Shown here: one piece after another, positions 8,461 to 17,508 of the stretch
Numbering within the stretch: the stretch's first letter is position 1
Layout: each line of letters opens with the position of its first letter
Assembly (NCBI GenBank): GCA_035486355.1
Contig: DATHNE010000057.1
Coordinates: 1-61,550 of the forward strand
From: Palsa-883 sp035486355
GTDB taxonomy: Bacteria; Pseudomonadota; Alphaproteobacteria; Acetobacterales; Acetobacteraceae
Reading direction: 5' to 3'
Length of the DNA stretch: 61,550 bases
Position numbers and translations under genes: made by a program
Notes under the pieces: generated by a model
The model's input: the letters and a program-made list of their open reading frames with translations, nothing else
Databases searched by the model: none
Told to the model about the DNA's origin: nothing

Positions 8461-9279
8461 CTAGTAATGCACCGTCCGCCCGGCTCCGCCGGTTGCTGCG
8501 ACCAACTCGCCGGACACCGCCCAGGCCTTGTCCGAGGCCAGAAAGACCGTGACGAATGCGATCTCCGAGGCGTCTACCATGCGGCAGATGGCATTGCCGC
8601 GCGGCGAGTCCGGTGCGAAATCCTGCCGCTCCGCTTCTTCCGGAGTTACGCCCAATTGGGTGGCGCGCGCCGCGAGTAAGCTCGGCGTGCGTTCGGTGCG
8701 GGTCGTGCCGGGATGGATGCAATTGACCGTGATGCCATAGCGGCCCATTTGCACCGCCAGCGTCTTGGTCAGGTGCACCAGGGCGCCATTGCGTGCGCCG
8801 CCGCTCAGATTGCCGGCATTGCGGGCGTTGGCACCGCTGATGTTGATGATGCGACCCCAGCCCGCCTTTTTCATGAACGGAATGACCGCCCGGCAACAGC
8901 GCAGCGCACCGACATACTTCACGTTGAAATCCTGCATCAGATCCTCGTCAACGACCGTATCGATCGGCCCGGTCGCGGTGGCCGAGCCCCCTGGCGAGGA
9001 CCCGCTGTTGACGAGGATGTCCAGGCCGCCCAGTTGCCGTGCCGCCTCGGCGACCACGCGGTCCACTTGCTCTTTGCTGGTGACATCGGCCGCGAGGGGA
9101 AGGATGCGCCGGTTCGTTTCCGCCTCCAGCTCCCGCGCCGTCGCCTCGAGAGCCTCCTGGTTGCGCGCCACGATCGCCACATCGACGCCCTCGCGCGCCA
9201 ATTCCCGCGTGATGGCTTTGCCGATGCCCCGGCTGGCACCGGTCACGATCGCACGCTTGCCTTGTAATCCGAGGTCCAT
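8461..9279 (-). CDS. Atypical short-chain dehydrogenase/reductase lacking catalytic Tyr and Lys
   Basis: 272 residues, started at 9279 where GGGGAGA precedes the ATG. The cofactor motif TGASRGIG (13-20) and NSGSS region are present, and S148 of the catalytic tetrad is conserved (INISGAN). At the YxxxK positions the protein reads G160 and N164 (SGGARNGALVHLTK). A subgroup of FabG-like SDRs is known to lack the active-site Tyr, so this may be normal for its clade. Its chemistry is uncertain: binding role, altered acid-base residues, or non-redox function. It is the first gene of the leftward catabolic cluster ending at the aldolase. Confidence 0.88.
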   Translation of the reverse strand: MDLGLQGKRAIVTGASRGIGKAITRELAREGVDVAIVARNQEALEATARELEAETNRRILPLAADVTSKEQVDRVVAEAARQLGGLDILVNSGSSPGGSATATGPIDTVVDEDLMQDFNVKYVGALRCCRAVIPFMKKAGWGRIINISGANARNAGNLSGGARNGALVHLTKTLAVQMGRYGITVNCIHPGTTRTERTPSLLAARATQLGVTPEEAERQDFAPDSPRGNAICRMVDASEIAFVTVFLASDKAWAVSGELVAATGGAGRTVHY

Positions 9280-9702
9280 GGCATTCTCTCCCCTTGGCGG
9301 CCTGACCGCGATTTCATTGCTTCGGTGCTGATTGTTCTCGCCGCCGGATCCTGGCGCAAGTGTTGCCGGGCGCAGGGCGATGTACTGCCACAATTGGTCG
9401 AACCTCTACATTTGAGTAACGGCGAGGCGGCCTGGAGCGACCGACTTGGGCGCGAGGCGGAAGGGCAGGACTGGCCGCAACTGGATTGACGGCTTTGGGC
9501 GATTTGTGTGCTGGAGCGGATGTTCGCGCTTCCTGGTCGAGCAGGTGAAGTTAGCGGGGCGCAGATCGGGGCTGAAGCGCCCACTAAAGCGCGCGCGGTA
9601 CTTTCAGAAGCCGGCCGGCGCATGACGGTGATCGCGCCAATCGCAACGACTGCCGCTGCGCCAGATCGTTCAGGACCGACGATTGGCGCAACGTCCATAC
9701 AC
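9280..9702. other. Intergenic region, presumed promoter of the catabolic cluster
   Basis: These 423 bases lie between the SDR start and the stop of the LysR-type gene at 9703; both genes read leftward. The cluster promoter should be here. Open frames on either strand lack family motifs and Shine-Dalgarno sites. I see no repeat or terminator of note. Confidence 0.4.
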
Positions 9703-10647
9703 TCAGTCCCCGGTAAAGGGGTTCTTGCGTGAACTCCTGGGTGACGCCGAGCCGCTTGCGGCGCGGATCATGTCAATGAAGGCGCGCAGACTTGCCGGCA
9801 CCTGCCGGTGCCCAGGATAATAAACGAAGAATCCCTCGAATGACGGCGACCAATCCTCGAGCACTCGGATCAGTTGCCCCGAGCGTAGGAATGGCTGGGC
9901 CAGCGATTCGGGCGTGTAAGCGATGCCTAGCCCGTCCACCGCTGCGCGAGTGGCCAAATCGGCGTCGTTGACCATGACGCGCCCGTCCACCGACATCCGC
10001 CGCGTCTTGCCGCTCCGCACTAACGGCCACACCAACGTGCCACCGCCCACGGCCAGACGGTATTGAATGCAGCTTTGGCGGGCGAGATCATCGGGTGTAC
10101 GCGGCAGTCGCCGCCGCGCGAAGTAGGCCGGGGCGCCAACGATGGCGATCTTCATCGGTCCGGTGACCCGGACGGCAATCATATCTGCCGCAGCGCGGTC
10201 TTGCGGACCTAACCCAGCGTCGTATCCCGCCGCCACTATGTCGATCGGCGCGTCGCCCACATGGAGCTCGAGATGGACCTCCGGGTAGGCCGACAAGAAG
10301 CGATCCCATATCGGCACCACCACCGCCGTCGCTACCAAATGACTCGTTGCATAAATCCGCAGACGACCCATCGGACGCAGCCGTTCCTGGTTCAGATTCT
10401 CCAACGCGCCAGCGATTTGATCGATTGCCGGCCGAAGCTGGTTGAGCAGACGTTGACCTGCGTCGGTGGCTGATACGCTGCGCGTCGTCCGGTGCAGCAG
10501 ACGCACTCCGAGCCGCTCCTCAAGCTGACGCATCGCGTGGCTGAGCGCCGAGGGCGTGACACCGAGCCGCGTCGCCGCGGCTCGAAAGCTGCGTTGATCG
10601 GCAACCGCGACGAATGCGGTCAGGTTGGCGAGATCACCACGGTCCAT
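9703..10647 (-). CDS. LysR-family transcriptional regulator, divergent from efflux operon
   Basis: 314 residues. The frame is open further upstream, but MDRGDLANLTAFVAVADQRS is the typical LysR N-terminus, so the start is set at 10647 with GAGAGG upstream. A helix-turn-helix spans roughly residues 20-40 (FRAAATRLGVTPSALSHAMR), followed by the linker helix and a periplasmic-binding-like effector domain. It resembles the subgroup that often regulates adjacent oxidoreductase or efflux genes. The start is 104 bases from the divergently read HlyD-type gene, so it most likely controls that pump and itself from the shared region. The effector is unknown. Confidence 0.9.
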   Translation of the reverse strand: MDRGDLANLTAFVAVADQRSFRAAATRLGVTPSALSHAMRQLEERLGVRLLHRTTRSVSATDAGQRLLNQLRPAIDQIAGALENLNQERLRPMGRLRIYATSHLVATAVVVPIWDRFLSAYPEVHLELHVGDAPIDIVAAGYDAGLGPQDRAAADMIAVRVTGPMKIAIVGAPAYFARRRLPRTPDDLARQSCIQYRLAVGGGTLVWPLVRSGKTRRMSVDGRVMVNDADLATRAAVDGLGIAYTPESLAQPFLRSGQLIRVLEDWSPSFEGFFVYYPGHRQVPASLRAFIDMIRAASGSASPRSSRKNPFTGD

Positions 10648-10751
10648 TCCTGAGATCCTCTCAACTCCGTACGCAATTGCCATGGGATTTTCATTTAGGT
10701 CGGTCGTCAACACCTGTGCGCCGCACGAACTCTGACACTGAAGGATGTTGT

Positions 10752-11951
10752 ATGCTCGCCGACGCACCATCGGATTTGCTGCCCGAGGAAGCGGGCGAAT
10801 CGCCGGTTGCGCGTCGCGACACACCACGGCAGCAGCCGGATCGGCCAGCCGAGTTTGCGGCTGTCGTGCCCGGCAACGCGCCGCAGCGACCCCAACGACA
10901 GTCCATCCGTCGGGCAATGTTTGCCCTACTGCCGCTCGCATTGATTGGCGGAGCCTACTGGTACGTCGCTGGCGGCCAGGTGATGTCGACGGATGATGCC
11001 TATGTCAACGCCGAGACGGTCGGCATCTCGACTGACGTCTCGGGCATCGTCCAGCAGCTCGATGTCACGGAGAACCTGCACGTCGACAAAGGCCAGGTGT
11101 TGTATCGCCTGGATCCCCGTCAGTTCCAGATCGCCCTCGATAACGCGAAGGCCAATCTTGCGCAGACTGCGCTGACAATCGCATCGATGAAGCAGGACTA
11201 TGGACGCATGTTGAGCGACATCACTGCGCAACAAGCGCAGGTCGCGCTCAATCAGGCGACCTATGGCCGAAACGCGTCGCTGGTGGGTACCGGCGCCGTT
11301 TCCAGAGCCACCTACGATCAGGCGCGCTTCACACTCGAAGCCGGCGAGGGCAAACTCGAAGCATTGCGCCAGCAGGCCGCGGTGCAACTTGCAAAGCTCG
11401 CCGGCAATCCGAACATACCGGTGACGCAGCACCCGCTGTTCCTGCAGGCCAACGCGCAGGTCGAAGAGGCCCAGCGCCAACTCGATGATTCGGTCGTCAA
11501 GGCACCATTTGCCGGCACCGCGACGCAGGTGTCGGCGATCGCGCCAGGGAAGTACCTCGCCGCCTCGACAACCGCCTTCTACCTTGTTGACACGGATCAC
11601 GTCTGGGTCGACGCGACCCCGAAAGAGACCGAGTTGACGCATGTGCGGCCTGGTCAACCCGTCACGGTGACGGTCGACACTTATCCGGACGCGGTATGGC
11701 ATGGTGTCGTTGAGAGCGTCAGTCCAGCGGCGGCGCAGCAGTTCGCACTCCTGCCCGCTGAGAACACCAGCGGTAATTGGGTGAAAGTCGTGCAACGCAT
11801 CCCACTGCGCGTGCGCGTCAACACGAGCGAAAAGAACCTGCCCCAGTTGCGCGCCGGTATGAGCGTCGAAGTCGACGTCGATACCGCTCACGCGCGCGGC
11901 CTGCCGCATTTCGTGGCCGCGTTGTTGGGCCTTGGTCCGAGGGGTGCGTGA
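10752..11951 (+). CDS. EmrA/HlyD-type periplasmic adaptor of an MFS efflux pump
   Basis: 399 residues, started at 10752 with AAGGAT just upstream. A cytoplasmic N-terminal tail of about 54 residues is followed by one membrane anchor (MFALLPLALIGGAYWYVAGG), a biotinyl-lipoyl-like half motif (STDDAYVNAETVGISTDVSG), a long coiled-coil hairpin around residues 110-230, and the second lipoyl half plus beta-barrel (DDSVVKAPFAGTATQVSAI). The STDDAYV sequence is characteristic of EmrA-like adaptors. It should bridge the inner-membrane MFS pump to an outer-membrane TolC-type channel, which is not encoded here. Its stop overlaps the next start as TGATG, so the two are translationally coupled. Confidence 0.93.
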   Translation: MLADAPSDLLPEEAGESPVARRDTPRQQPDRPAEFAAVVPGNAPQRPQRQSIRRAMFALLPLALIGGAYWYVAGGQVMSTDDAYVNAETVGISTDVSGIVQQLDVTENLHVDKGQVLYRLDPRQFQIALDNAKANLAQTALTIASMKQDYGRMLSDITAQQAQVALNQATYGRNASLVGTGAVSRATYDQARFTLEAGEGKLEALRQQAAVQLAKLAGNPNIPVTQHPLFLQANAQVEEAQRQLDDSVVKAPFAGTATQVSAIAPGKYLAASTTAFYLVDTDHVWVDATPKETELTHVRPGQPVTVTVDTYPDAVWHGVVESVSPAAAQQFALLPAENTSGNWVKVVQRIPLRVRVNTSEKNLPQLRAGMSVEVDVDTAHARGLPHFVAALLGLGPRGA

Positions 11952-13486
11952 TGTCTGGGCGGCGCACGCCAGATGGCACCAACCGAGCGGCGATCACCGT
12001 CTGCGTGATCCTCGCCACCCTCATGCAGGCACTCGACACGACCATCGCCAATGTCGCTCTGCCTTATATGCAGGGCTGCGTCTCGGCGAGCCAGGATCAG
12101 ATCGACTGGGTGCTGACCTCATATATCGTCGCTGCCGCGATCATGACGCCGCCGACCGGCTTCCTCGCCGGTCGGTTTGGCATCAAGCGCCTGTTCCTTG
12201 TCTCCGTCGCCGGTTTCACCTTCGCATCGATGCTGTGCGGCATCGCGCAATCCCTAGTGCAGATCGTGTTGTTCCGGATCCTGCAGGGCCTGTTCGGCGC
12301 GGCGCTCGTCCCGCTCTCGCAGACTGTGCTGCTAGACATCAATGCGAAGGAGCGGCAAGGGGCGGCAATGGCGCTGTGGGGCATGGCGGTGATGGCCGGA
12401 CCGGTTCTTGGGCCGGTGCTCGGCGGCTGGCTGACTGAGGTCTATAGTTGGCGCTACGTTTTCTACATCAACCTGCCGATTGGTGTTCTTGCATTTCTCG
12501 GCATGACGACTTTCTTGAAGGAGACACCACGGAACGCCACGACAAACCTGGACTGGTTCGGTTTCGGCACCTTGAGCCTCGCGATCGGCGCCATGCAGGT
12601 CGTGTTGGACCGTGGCGAAGAGAAAAACTGGTTCGGCTCCGGCGAGATCATCATCGAAACCGTCATCGCTGCCTCTGCACTCTACCTGTTCCTCGTCCAT
12701 ACCTTCACTGCACGCGAGCCTTTCGTGCGGCCGTCGCTGTTCCGTGACCGCAACCTCGCTGCCGGAACGCTGTTTGTCGCGATCGTCGGCCTCACCTACT
12801 ACGCTTCACTGGCGCTGCAGCCTCCCTATCTTCAGGAGCTCATGAATTACCCAATCGTCACGGCGGGCCTCGTGCTGGGGCCTCGGGGCGTCGGCACGAT
12901 GGCCGCCATGATGGTCGTGGGCAAACTGGTCGGACGGGTCGATACGCGCATGCTTCTCGGTGTCGGCCTGGGGCTCACCGCCTGGGCGTTCTATGCAATG
13001 ACCGGCTGGACACCGGATGTTTCGCAGATGACCATCGTTGTCGTCGGGGTAGTCCAAGGCATTGGTCTCGGCTTTCTCTACGTGCCACTGAGCGCAGTGA
13101 CTTTATCGACGTTGCCCAACGAGCAGCGGGCGGAAGGCGCCGGTCTCTACAGTCTGTCGCGCAACATCGGCTCCAGCATCGGCATCTCGGTGGTGAACAG
13201 CCTATTGACACAGAACACGCAGGTTAACCACGCCGACATCGTGCGGCACGTTACCGCTGTCAACCAGATCTTCGCCGAGCCGCGTATCGCGCAGTTTTGG
13301 AATCCGTTCACCGCCGCCGGGCGCGCCGCACTCGATGCCATGATTACGCAACAGGCGCAAATCATTGCCTATATCGACGATTACAAGCTGCTGATGATCG
13401 CGACGCTGCTGGTGATTCCGCTGCTGATCGTCTTCCAGCGGACGTCCGATAGCGGCGGTAGGGATCACGCGCCGATCGTGGAATGA
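11951..13486 (+). CDS. EmrB/QacA-type (DHA2) 14-helix MFS drug exporter
   Basis: 511 residues. The family signature ALDTTIANVALPYMQG lies in the first helix and the motif-C-like GPVLGPVLGGWLTE in helix 5. The hydrophobic pattern fits 14 transmembrane segments, with WRYVFYINLPIG and a C-terminal helix LLMIATLLVIPLLIVFQ. It exports hydrophobic drugs or toxic metabolites by proton antiport, in complex with the upstream adaptor. The ATG shares its A with the stop codon of that adaptor. The divergent LysR protein is the obvious candidate regulator. Substrate specificity cannot be predicted. Confidence 0.94.
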   Translation: MSGRRTPDGTNRAAITVCVILATLMQALDTTIANVALPYMQGCVSASQDQIDWVLTSYIVAAAIMTPPTGFLAGRFGIKRLFLVSVAGFTFASMLCGIAQSLVQIVLFRILQGLFGAALVPLSQTVLLDINAKERQGAAMALWGMAVMAGPVLGPVLGGWLTEVYSWRYVFYINLPIGVLAFLGMTTFLKETPRNATTNLDWFGFGTLSLAIGAMQVVLDRGEEKNWFGSGEIIIETVIAASALYLFLVHTFTAREPFVRPSLFRDRNLAAGTLFVAIVGLTYYASLALQPPYLQELMNYPIVTAGLVLGPRGVGTMAAMMVVGKLVGRVDTRMLLGVGLGLTAWAFYAMTGWTPDVSQMTIVVVGVVQGIGLGFLYVPLSAVTLSTLPNEQRAEGAGLYSLSRNIGSSIGISVVNSLLTQNTQVNHADIVRHVTAVNQIFAEPRIAQFWNPFTAAGRAALDAMITQQAQIIAYIDDYKLLMIATLLVIPLLIVFQRTSDSGGRDHAPIVE

Positions 13487-13757
13487 CAGTCGGTCCCGGC
13501 TACTCGCGAATTCGTCGGACGGCATCTGAGTGCATGGCCACGGAGATTTTCGACGCAGCATTCTTTGTCGACTGACACCACACCCTTGCGTGATCCGTGA
13601 ACTCTGTCGCTGACAATTCGGTAACAGGCAAACGACGCGGCGACGGGGCTTTCCTCAGTCGCTCCATTCAAAAGGCTTGATATTGCGTGAGCGGCGCCAG
13701 CGGTCCGGCGGCGGCCCCTCATTCCGGCTGGGCATACCAGCAGCGGTTTTTGTCGAT

Positions 13758-13787
13758 GGGAATGAAGCGCCTCGAGTGCGTGTCCTA
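13758..13787 (+). promoter_or_regulatory. Predicted ECF-sigma promoter (copy 1)
   Basis: GGGAAT at 13758-13763 and GTCCTA at 13782-13787 are 18 bases apart. The same elements precede the gene at 18881 (17-base spacer) and the ECF sigma gene at 19362 (18 bases to GTC). Sequence around and downstream of it, including TTTTCCGAAGGAGA before the start codon, closely matches the region upstream of 18881. Assignment to the neighbouring sigma factor is inference. Confidence 0.6.
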
Positions 13788-13818
13788 AACAGGGGCGACA
13801 TTTTCCGAAGGAGAGGGC

Positions 13819-14352
13819 ATGAGCCCGAAGCGAATTCTTGGCCTCGCGATTGCGGCTCCCGCCGGTACTTCATCCGCGCCGCTCGCTGCGACGGGGCTGG
13901 CGGGGCGTGTACGCGGGACCATAGCGTCGGCTACTGCGGTTTTGGTAGCCGCCGATACCCATGCGAGCAAACCGGCCAGCATTGCCATGACGGGCAGCAC
14001 CATATACCTGGACGTGGCGAAATCGACTCTCAACGAGGTTGAGGCAGGCAGCTTCATCGGTACCGCAATCAGAGATGCCAGCGGCACGCAGGTCGCACAG
14101 TACGATGACCTGACCAGGCACAACGCCATGATGCGTCAGGTCGCGACGGCTCCGAGTCCGACGGAATGCGCGGCGGTGGCCGCGTATCTCGCCGCTTTGC
14201 CGCGGCCGTATTGGCGATCCGATCGCCCTTGGCTCTACATGTTCGCCGGCACGCCGCCCGACCGTCGCCGCCTCGTATCGGCGCTCCCGCTTGCGCCGCA
14301 AGCATCGGCTCCCCTCGCTTTGATCGCCATCGCTGATCATTCAGATCGGTAG
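13819..14352 (+). pseudogene. Chimeric or truncated copy of the ECF-controlled periplasmic protein
   Basis: The first 93 residues align with the protein encoded at 18881-18189, with roughly 60 percent identity by eye: shared ILGLAIAA signal region, RGTIASATA, GSFIGTA and GTQVA. After GTQVA the two diverge completely, and the remaining 84 residues here resemble nothing I recognise. The homologous part should be a signal peptide plus a small beta-rich domain. The promoter and the AAGGAGAGG site are also duplicated. The two copies are in inverted orientation about 4.5 kb apart. It may be a decayed duplicate or a new chimeric secreted protein. I call it a pseudogene because the conserved C-terminal half is lost. 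Confidence 0.6.
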
Positions 14353-14641
14353 CCACTGTTGGAAGCAAACGCGCCGAAGGTCGATCTGTCGGTGTGTCCA
14401 ATGGCTCTAGGTTGTCGCCAGTGATTTGGCAGGCCCTGCAAGGCCGACGACACACGATGACGTGAGAATTGCGCGTTATGAAAGTTCGAAGGATTGGCGC
14501 CGTCGCCATTGCCTGAGCGTGTGCGATGGGAAGCTGGACCGTTCTCTTGCGCTTACTGTCGTGTGGCAAAGTGAAGCGGCGCGGCACAATTCCGGCGGAA
14601 TGAGTTGGTCATTGGACGATTGAAACGCATAAGGGAAGCCC

Positions 14642-15637
14642 ATGGATCTGTTCTGCGCTCTTGGCAGTTTCGTTCGCGTGGCGGACACCGGTTCGTTCTC
14701 CCGTGTCGCGCGCGAGACCGGCCTATCCCACACCGCCATCACCCGACAGATCGCTTATCTTGAGCAGCATTTCGGGGTACGCCTGCTGCACCGGACAACG
14801 CGCAGGATGAGCCTCACGGGCGACGGCGAGATCCTGATGGGCCACGCCCGCCGCATGCTGGACGCGTCGTCCGCGATGGAGCAGGAACTGGGTGCACATC
14901 GGGACGCGCCGGCGGGGCTGGTGCGCGTGGGATGCATTATGGGCGCCGGTTTGTTCCTCGCGGCTCGGCTGCCGCAACTGCTGCAGCGCAATCCGGAGCT
15001 GTCGGTGGAGCTGGTGGTGTGCGACCATATCAACGAGATGGTGGAATCGCGTCTTGATCTCGCGCTCTGCGATGGAGACCTTGTCGATTCCTCCTTCGTC
15101 GCACGGCAGATCGCGACATTCGGTTATTCCGTGGTCGCTGCGCCGCTTTACCTCGGTCAGCATGGCGTGCCGAAAGCGCCCGCGGAGCTGAGTTGCCATA
15201 CTTGCATCCTGCAGGGCGCCGAGGATCGCCGCGGGACTTGGGAGTTCGACGGACCAGAGGGGCCGGTCTCGGTGCGGGTCTCAGGCCAGATCTCAGCCAA
15301 CAATGAGTACCCGGCGCTGGTGATGGCGTGCAGCGGCTACGGCATTGCCTGCCTGCCTTCCACGCAGGTGCGCGACGACCTCCGTGCCGGCGGGCTGATC
15401 CGATTGCTGCCCCAGTATGAGCCGAAGCCGGCCATGTTGCATGCCGTCTATCCGTCGCGGCGCCAGCTCGCGCGGCGGACACGCACCGTCCTGGAATTTC
15501 TGGTCCAGCAGGCGCGTGTCGACCACGACGCTGCGGCGTGGCAATTGCCAACGCGGACCTTGCGCGATGATACAGTTGCGATCGCACCGCGACCGCTCGC
15601 TGCCCTCGGCGAGAGCCACGCCGGGGTTATGAACTGA
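14642..15637 (+). CDS. LysR-family transcriptional regulator
   Basis: 331 residues. The N-terminal winged helix (residues about 1-60, FSRVARETGLSHTAITRQIA, then RLLHRTTRRMSLTGDG) is classic LysR of the CrgA-like group, followed by the effector-binding fold. The C-terminus is about 30 residues longer than usual. It starts at 14642 with AAGGGAAG upstream. It has no clearly linked enzyme operon: the gene before it is the chimeric secreted copy and the next is a small exported protein. Its target is therefore unknown. The 289 bases before it contain no recognised gene. Confidence 0.88.
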   Translation: MDLFCALGSFVRVADTGSFSRVARETGLSHTAITRQIAYLEQHFGVRLLHRTTRRMSLTGDGEILMGHARRMLDASSAMEQELGAHRDAPAGLVRVGCIMGAGLFLAARLPQLLQRNPELSVELVVCDHINEMVESRLDLALCDGDLVDSSFVARQIATFGYSVVAAPLYLGQHGVPKAPAELSCHTCILQGAEDRRGTWEFDGPEGPVSVRVSGQISANNEYPALVMACSGYGIACLPSTQVRDDLRAGGLIRLLPQYEPKPAMLHAVYPSRRQLARRTRTVLEFLVQQARVDHDAAAWQLPTRTLRDDTVAIAPRPLAALGESHAGVMN

Positions 15638-15976
15638 CGGGACGGCAACGCTCTTCTTGCCATGGCCGGGCCTGACCCGATACGCATCACGATAAGGCCT
15701 GGGAGGAGGCCGCGTTTCCATGTGTCACGGCCCCGGTGCTCATCCTCAGCGCGCTGTCTGGTGTGGGACGTGCGGGTCCGCGGGCCGCGCGCCGGCGGCG
15801 CCCTTCGAGGGTCGGCACTGCGGTGCGTGACGAATACCTCCAACGTGGCGAAGGGACGCGCGGCCGCCACAAAATGCGCGCGGCCCAAGACCAAGTCTAA
15901 TACCTGCTATGTCTGGCCCGGTGGAAAAATTGAATTGGTGAAGCATGTGGCGATGCCAATGTGGCAGTAAGGCAGC
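15638..15976. other. Intergenic region with no recognised gene
   Basis: These 339 bases lie between a LysR gene and a small secreted-protein gene. Short frames exist on both strands without recognisable motifs or convincing ribosome binding sites. It presumably contains the promoter of the downstream gene. Confidence 0.35.
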
Positions 15977-16369
15977 ATGAAGCCTGCCGTACGATCGGGG
16001 AACATCGCCATGATCACTGTATCCCGCCCGACTCCGGGACCACGCCAGACGTCGCCCAAGCCCCCACGACGCCTACCACGCCGAGCCATTCCGGTTACGG
16101 CAATAGCTTTGCTCTGCACGCTTCTGCTTCCCGCTGGGCCCGCACTTGCGCAACAGACACGTGCGCCGCGTGAAACGGCAGCACGCATCGGCAACATTTG
16201 GGGCGGCTTCGACCACCAGCCGACCATATCCCAAGTGCAAAGCGCCGAACGGGCGAGCGGCGTCGCTCCGAGCGCGCAAGAACAAAGCCGCGAGGCGCAG
16301 ATCGTGCGGCAGCTCAATCAGGAACTGCAGAAGAGGTCCGTCACTGCCAGGACCGATGCGGCGGGCTGA
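15977..16369 (+). CDS. Small exported hypothetical protein
   Basis: 130 residues from the ATG at 15977; a start at 16010 is equally possible, and neither has a strong ribosome binding site. A basic N-terminus is followed by a hydrophobic core and an ALA cleavage site (TAIALLCTLLLPAGPALAQQ), so the mature part of about 70 residues should be periplasmic. The mature chain has IGNIWGGFDHQPT and a charged, Gln-rich helix near the C-terminus. I do not recognise a function. The next 100 bases in another frame read through to a stop at 16503, so the C-terminus could have been altered by a frame change. Confidence 0.55.
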   Translation: MKPAVRSGNIAMITVSRPTPGPRQTSPKPPRRLPRRAIPVTAIALLCTLLLPAGPALAQQTRAPRETAARIGNIWGGFDHQPTISQVQSAERASGVAPSAQEQSREAQIVRQLNQELQKRSVTARTDAAG

Positions 16370-16749
16370 ACGTCACGCCGCTCGCCGAACGTCGCAACGT
16401 GCGCGTCGTAGCCGTCTGCGACATCCAGGAAGTCGAAATCTCAGACACTTGCCCAGGGATGCCGGCCGATTGGCGCGCGGCTGTCCTGCGCCGCAGCTAT
16501 TAGGCGGGGCAAAGGCGCTATGCACCCGGAAGTGGGCCTGGAATGGCGCTCCTCGCGGCCGTCGCCGGGTTGCACGACATGATGGTGTGCGATCGCATGA
16601 ACGCCATGCCGGTGGTGGGCGAATATCTGCCACTCGGCCGACGCCATTCCTCAGATTGGGAGCGTCCAGGTCACACGCGCGCGCACGCTTCCAACTGACG
16701 TTGGGAGCGATTATGTATGGACCATCCAATGGGATGTCCGGCGGCGCCG
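16370..16749. other. Stretch without a convincing gene between a small secreted protein and the Moco oxidoreductase
   Basis: Several short overlapping frames are present, one rightward frame to 16503 reading VRVVAVCDIQEVEISDTC, but none can be assigned to a family. They may be decayed coding sequence. No terminator-like hairpin followed by T residues is visible after the leftward oxidoreductase gene, whose stop is at 16750. Confidence 0.35.
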
Positions 16750-17508
16750 TCAGACGCCAGCGAACCAGTCATAGCCCTGGTTCTCCCAGTAGCCGCCGGG
16801 ATACTTGTTGGTGACCTCGATCGCCTCAAGATTCTTGGCACTCTTGAAGCCGAGCTTGGTGGGGATGCGAAGCCGCAGCGGCGCGCCCCATTGCGGCGCC
16901 AGCGGCTTTTCCTCGAAATCGAGCGCCAGAATGGTCTGCGGTTGCAGCGCGCTGGCCATGTCGATGCTGGTCGAATAGCCATCGAAACATTTGAAAGAAA
17001 CGTAGCGCGCCGACAGATCGGCGCCGACGTGGCGCAGGAACGTGCCGAGCTGTACGCCGCTCCACTGGCCGATCTGGCTCCAGCCTTCGATGCAGATATG
17101 CCGGGTGATCTGCTCGTGCTGTGGCAGCGCCAGCAGCGCCGGTAATGTCCAGGGCCGCCGGTCGACGACGAGGCCGCTGACATTCAGCCCCCAGTTGTCC
17201 GGTGCCTGGCGCACCTGCCACTCGGCGTAATACGCGTTGAAGCGGTACGGGCGGGTGATGTCGCTGGCCGGATAGGTCTGCGCCAGGCGCTGGCGGCTGA
17301 ACAGCGCCGCCTGGACCCGATCGTCGAAGCGCAGCATCGCCTCCAGCGCGGCGTCGATGCCGGAATGGGTCGCAAGGTCGCAGCCGGTCAGCATCGTCAG
17401 CGCGCCGAGCGAGAGCGCGTTTCGCAGGAAGCCACGCCGACGCAGTCTTTCCATATCCGGTCTGATATCGGCCACGCTGACAGCCGGTTTGTTACGCTGG
17501 GCGCTCAT
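16750..17508 (-). CDS. Sulfite-oxidase-family molybdenum cofactor oxidoreductase (MsrP-like), exported
   Basis: 252 residues with the oxidoreductase molybdopterin-binding fold. The Moco cysteine ligand is C139 in RHICIEGWSQIGQWSGV, the family signature. The N-terminus has a Tat-type RRRGFLRNALSLGALTML followed by TGC, which also looks like a lipobox with C43, so the protein may be a Tat-exported lipoprotein. The dimerisation domain of eukaryotic sulfite oxidases is absent, as in MsrP (YedY). MsrP repairs periplasmic methionine sulfoxide, using electrons from a membrane cytochrome. Its ATG overlaps the stop of the cytochrome b gene (ATGA), so the two should form one redox chain. The exact substrate (sulfoxide, other) is inference. 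Confidence 0.85.
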   Translation of the reverse strand: MSAQRNKPAVSVADIRPDMERLRRRGFLRNALSLGALTMLTGCDLATHSGIDAALEAMLRFDDRVQAALFSRQRLAQTYPASDITRPYRFNAYYAEWQVRQAPDNWGLNVSGLVVDRRPWTLPALLALPQHEQITRHICIEGWSQIGQWSGVQLGTFLRHVGADLSARYVSFKCFDGYSTSIDMASALQPQTILALDFEEKPLAPQWGAPLRLRIPTKLGFKSAKNLEAIEVTNKYPGGYWENQGYDWFAGV

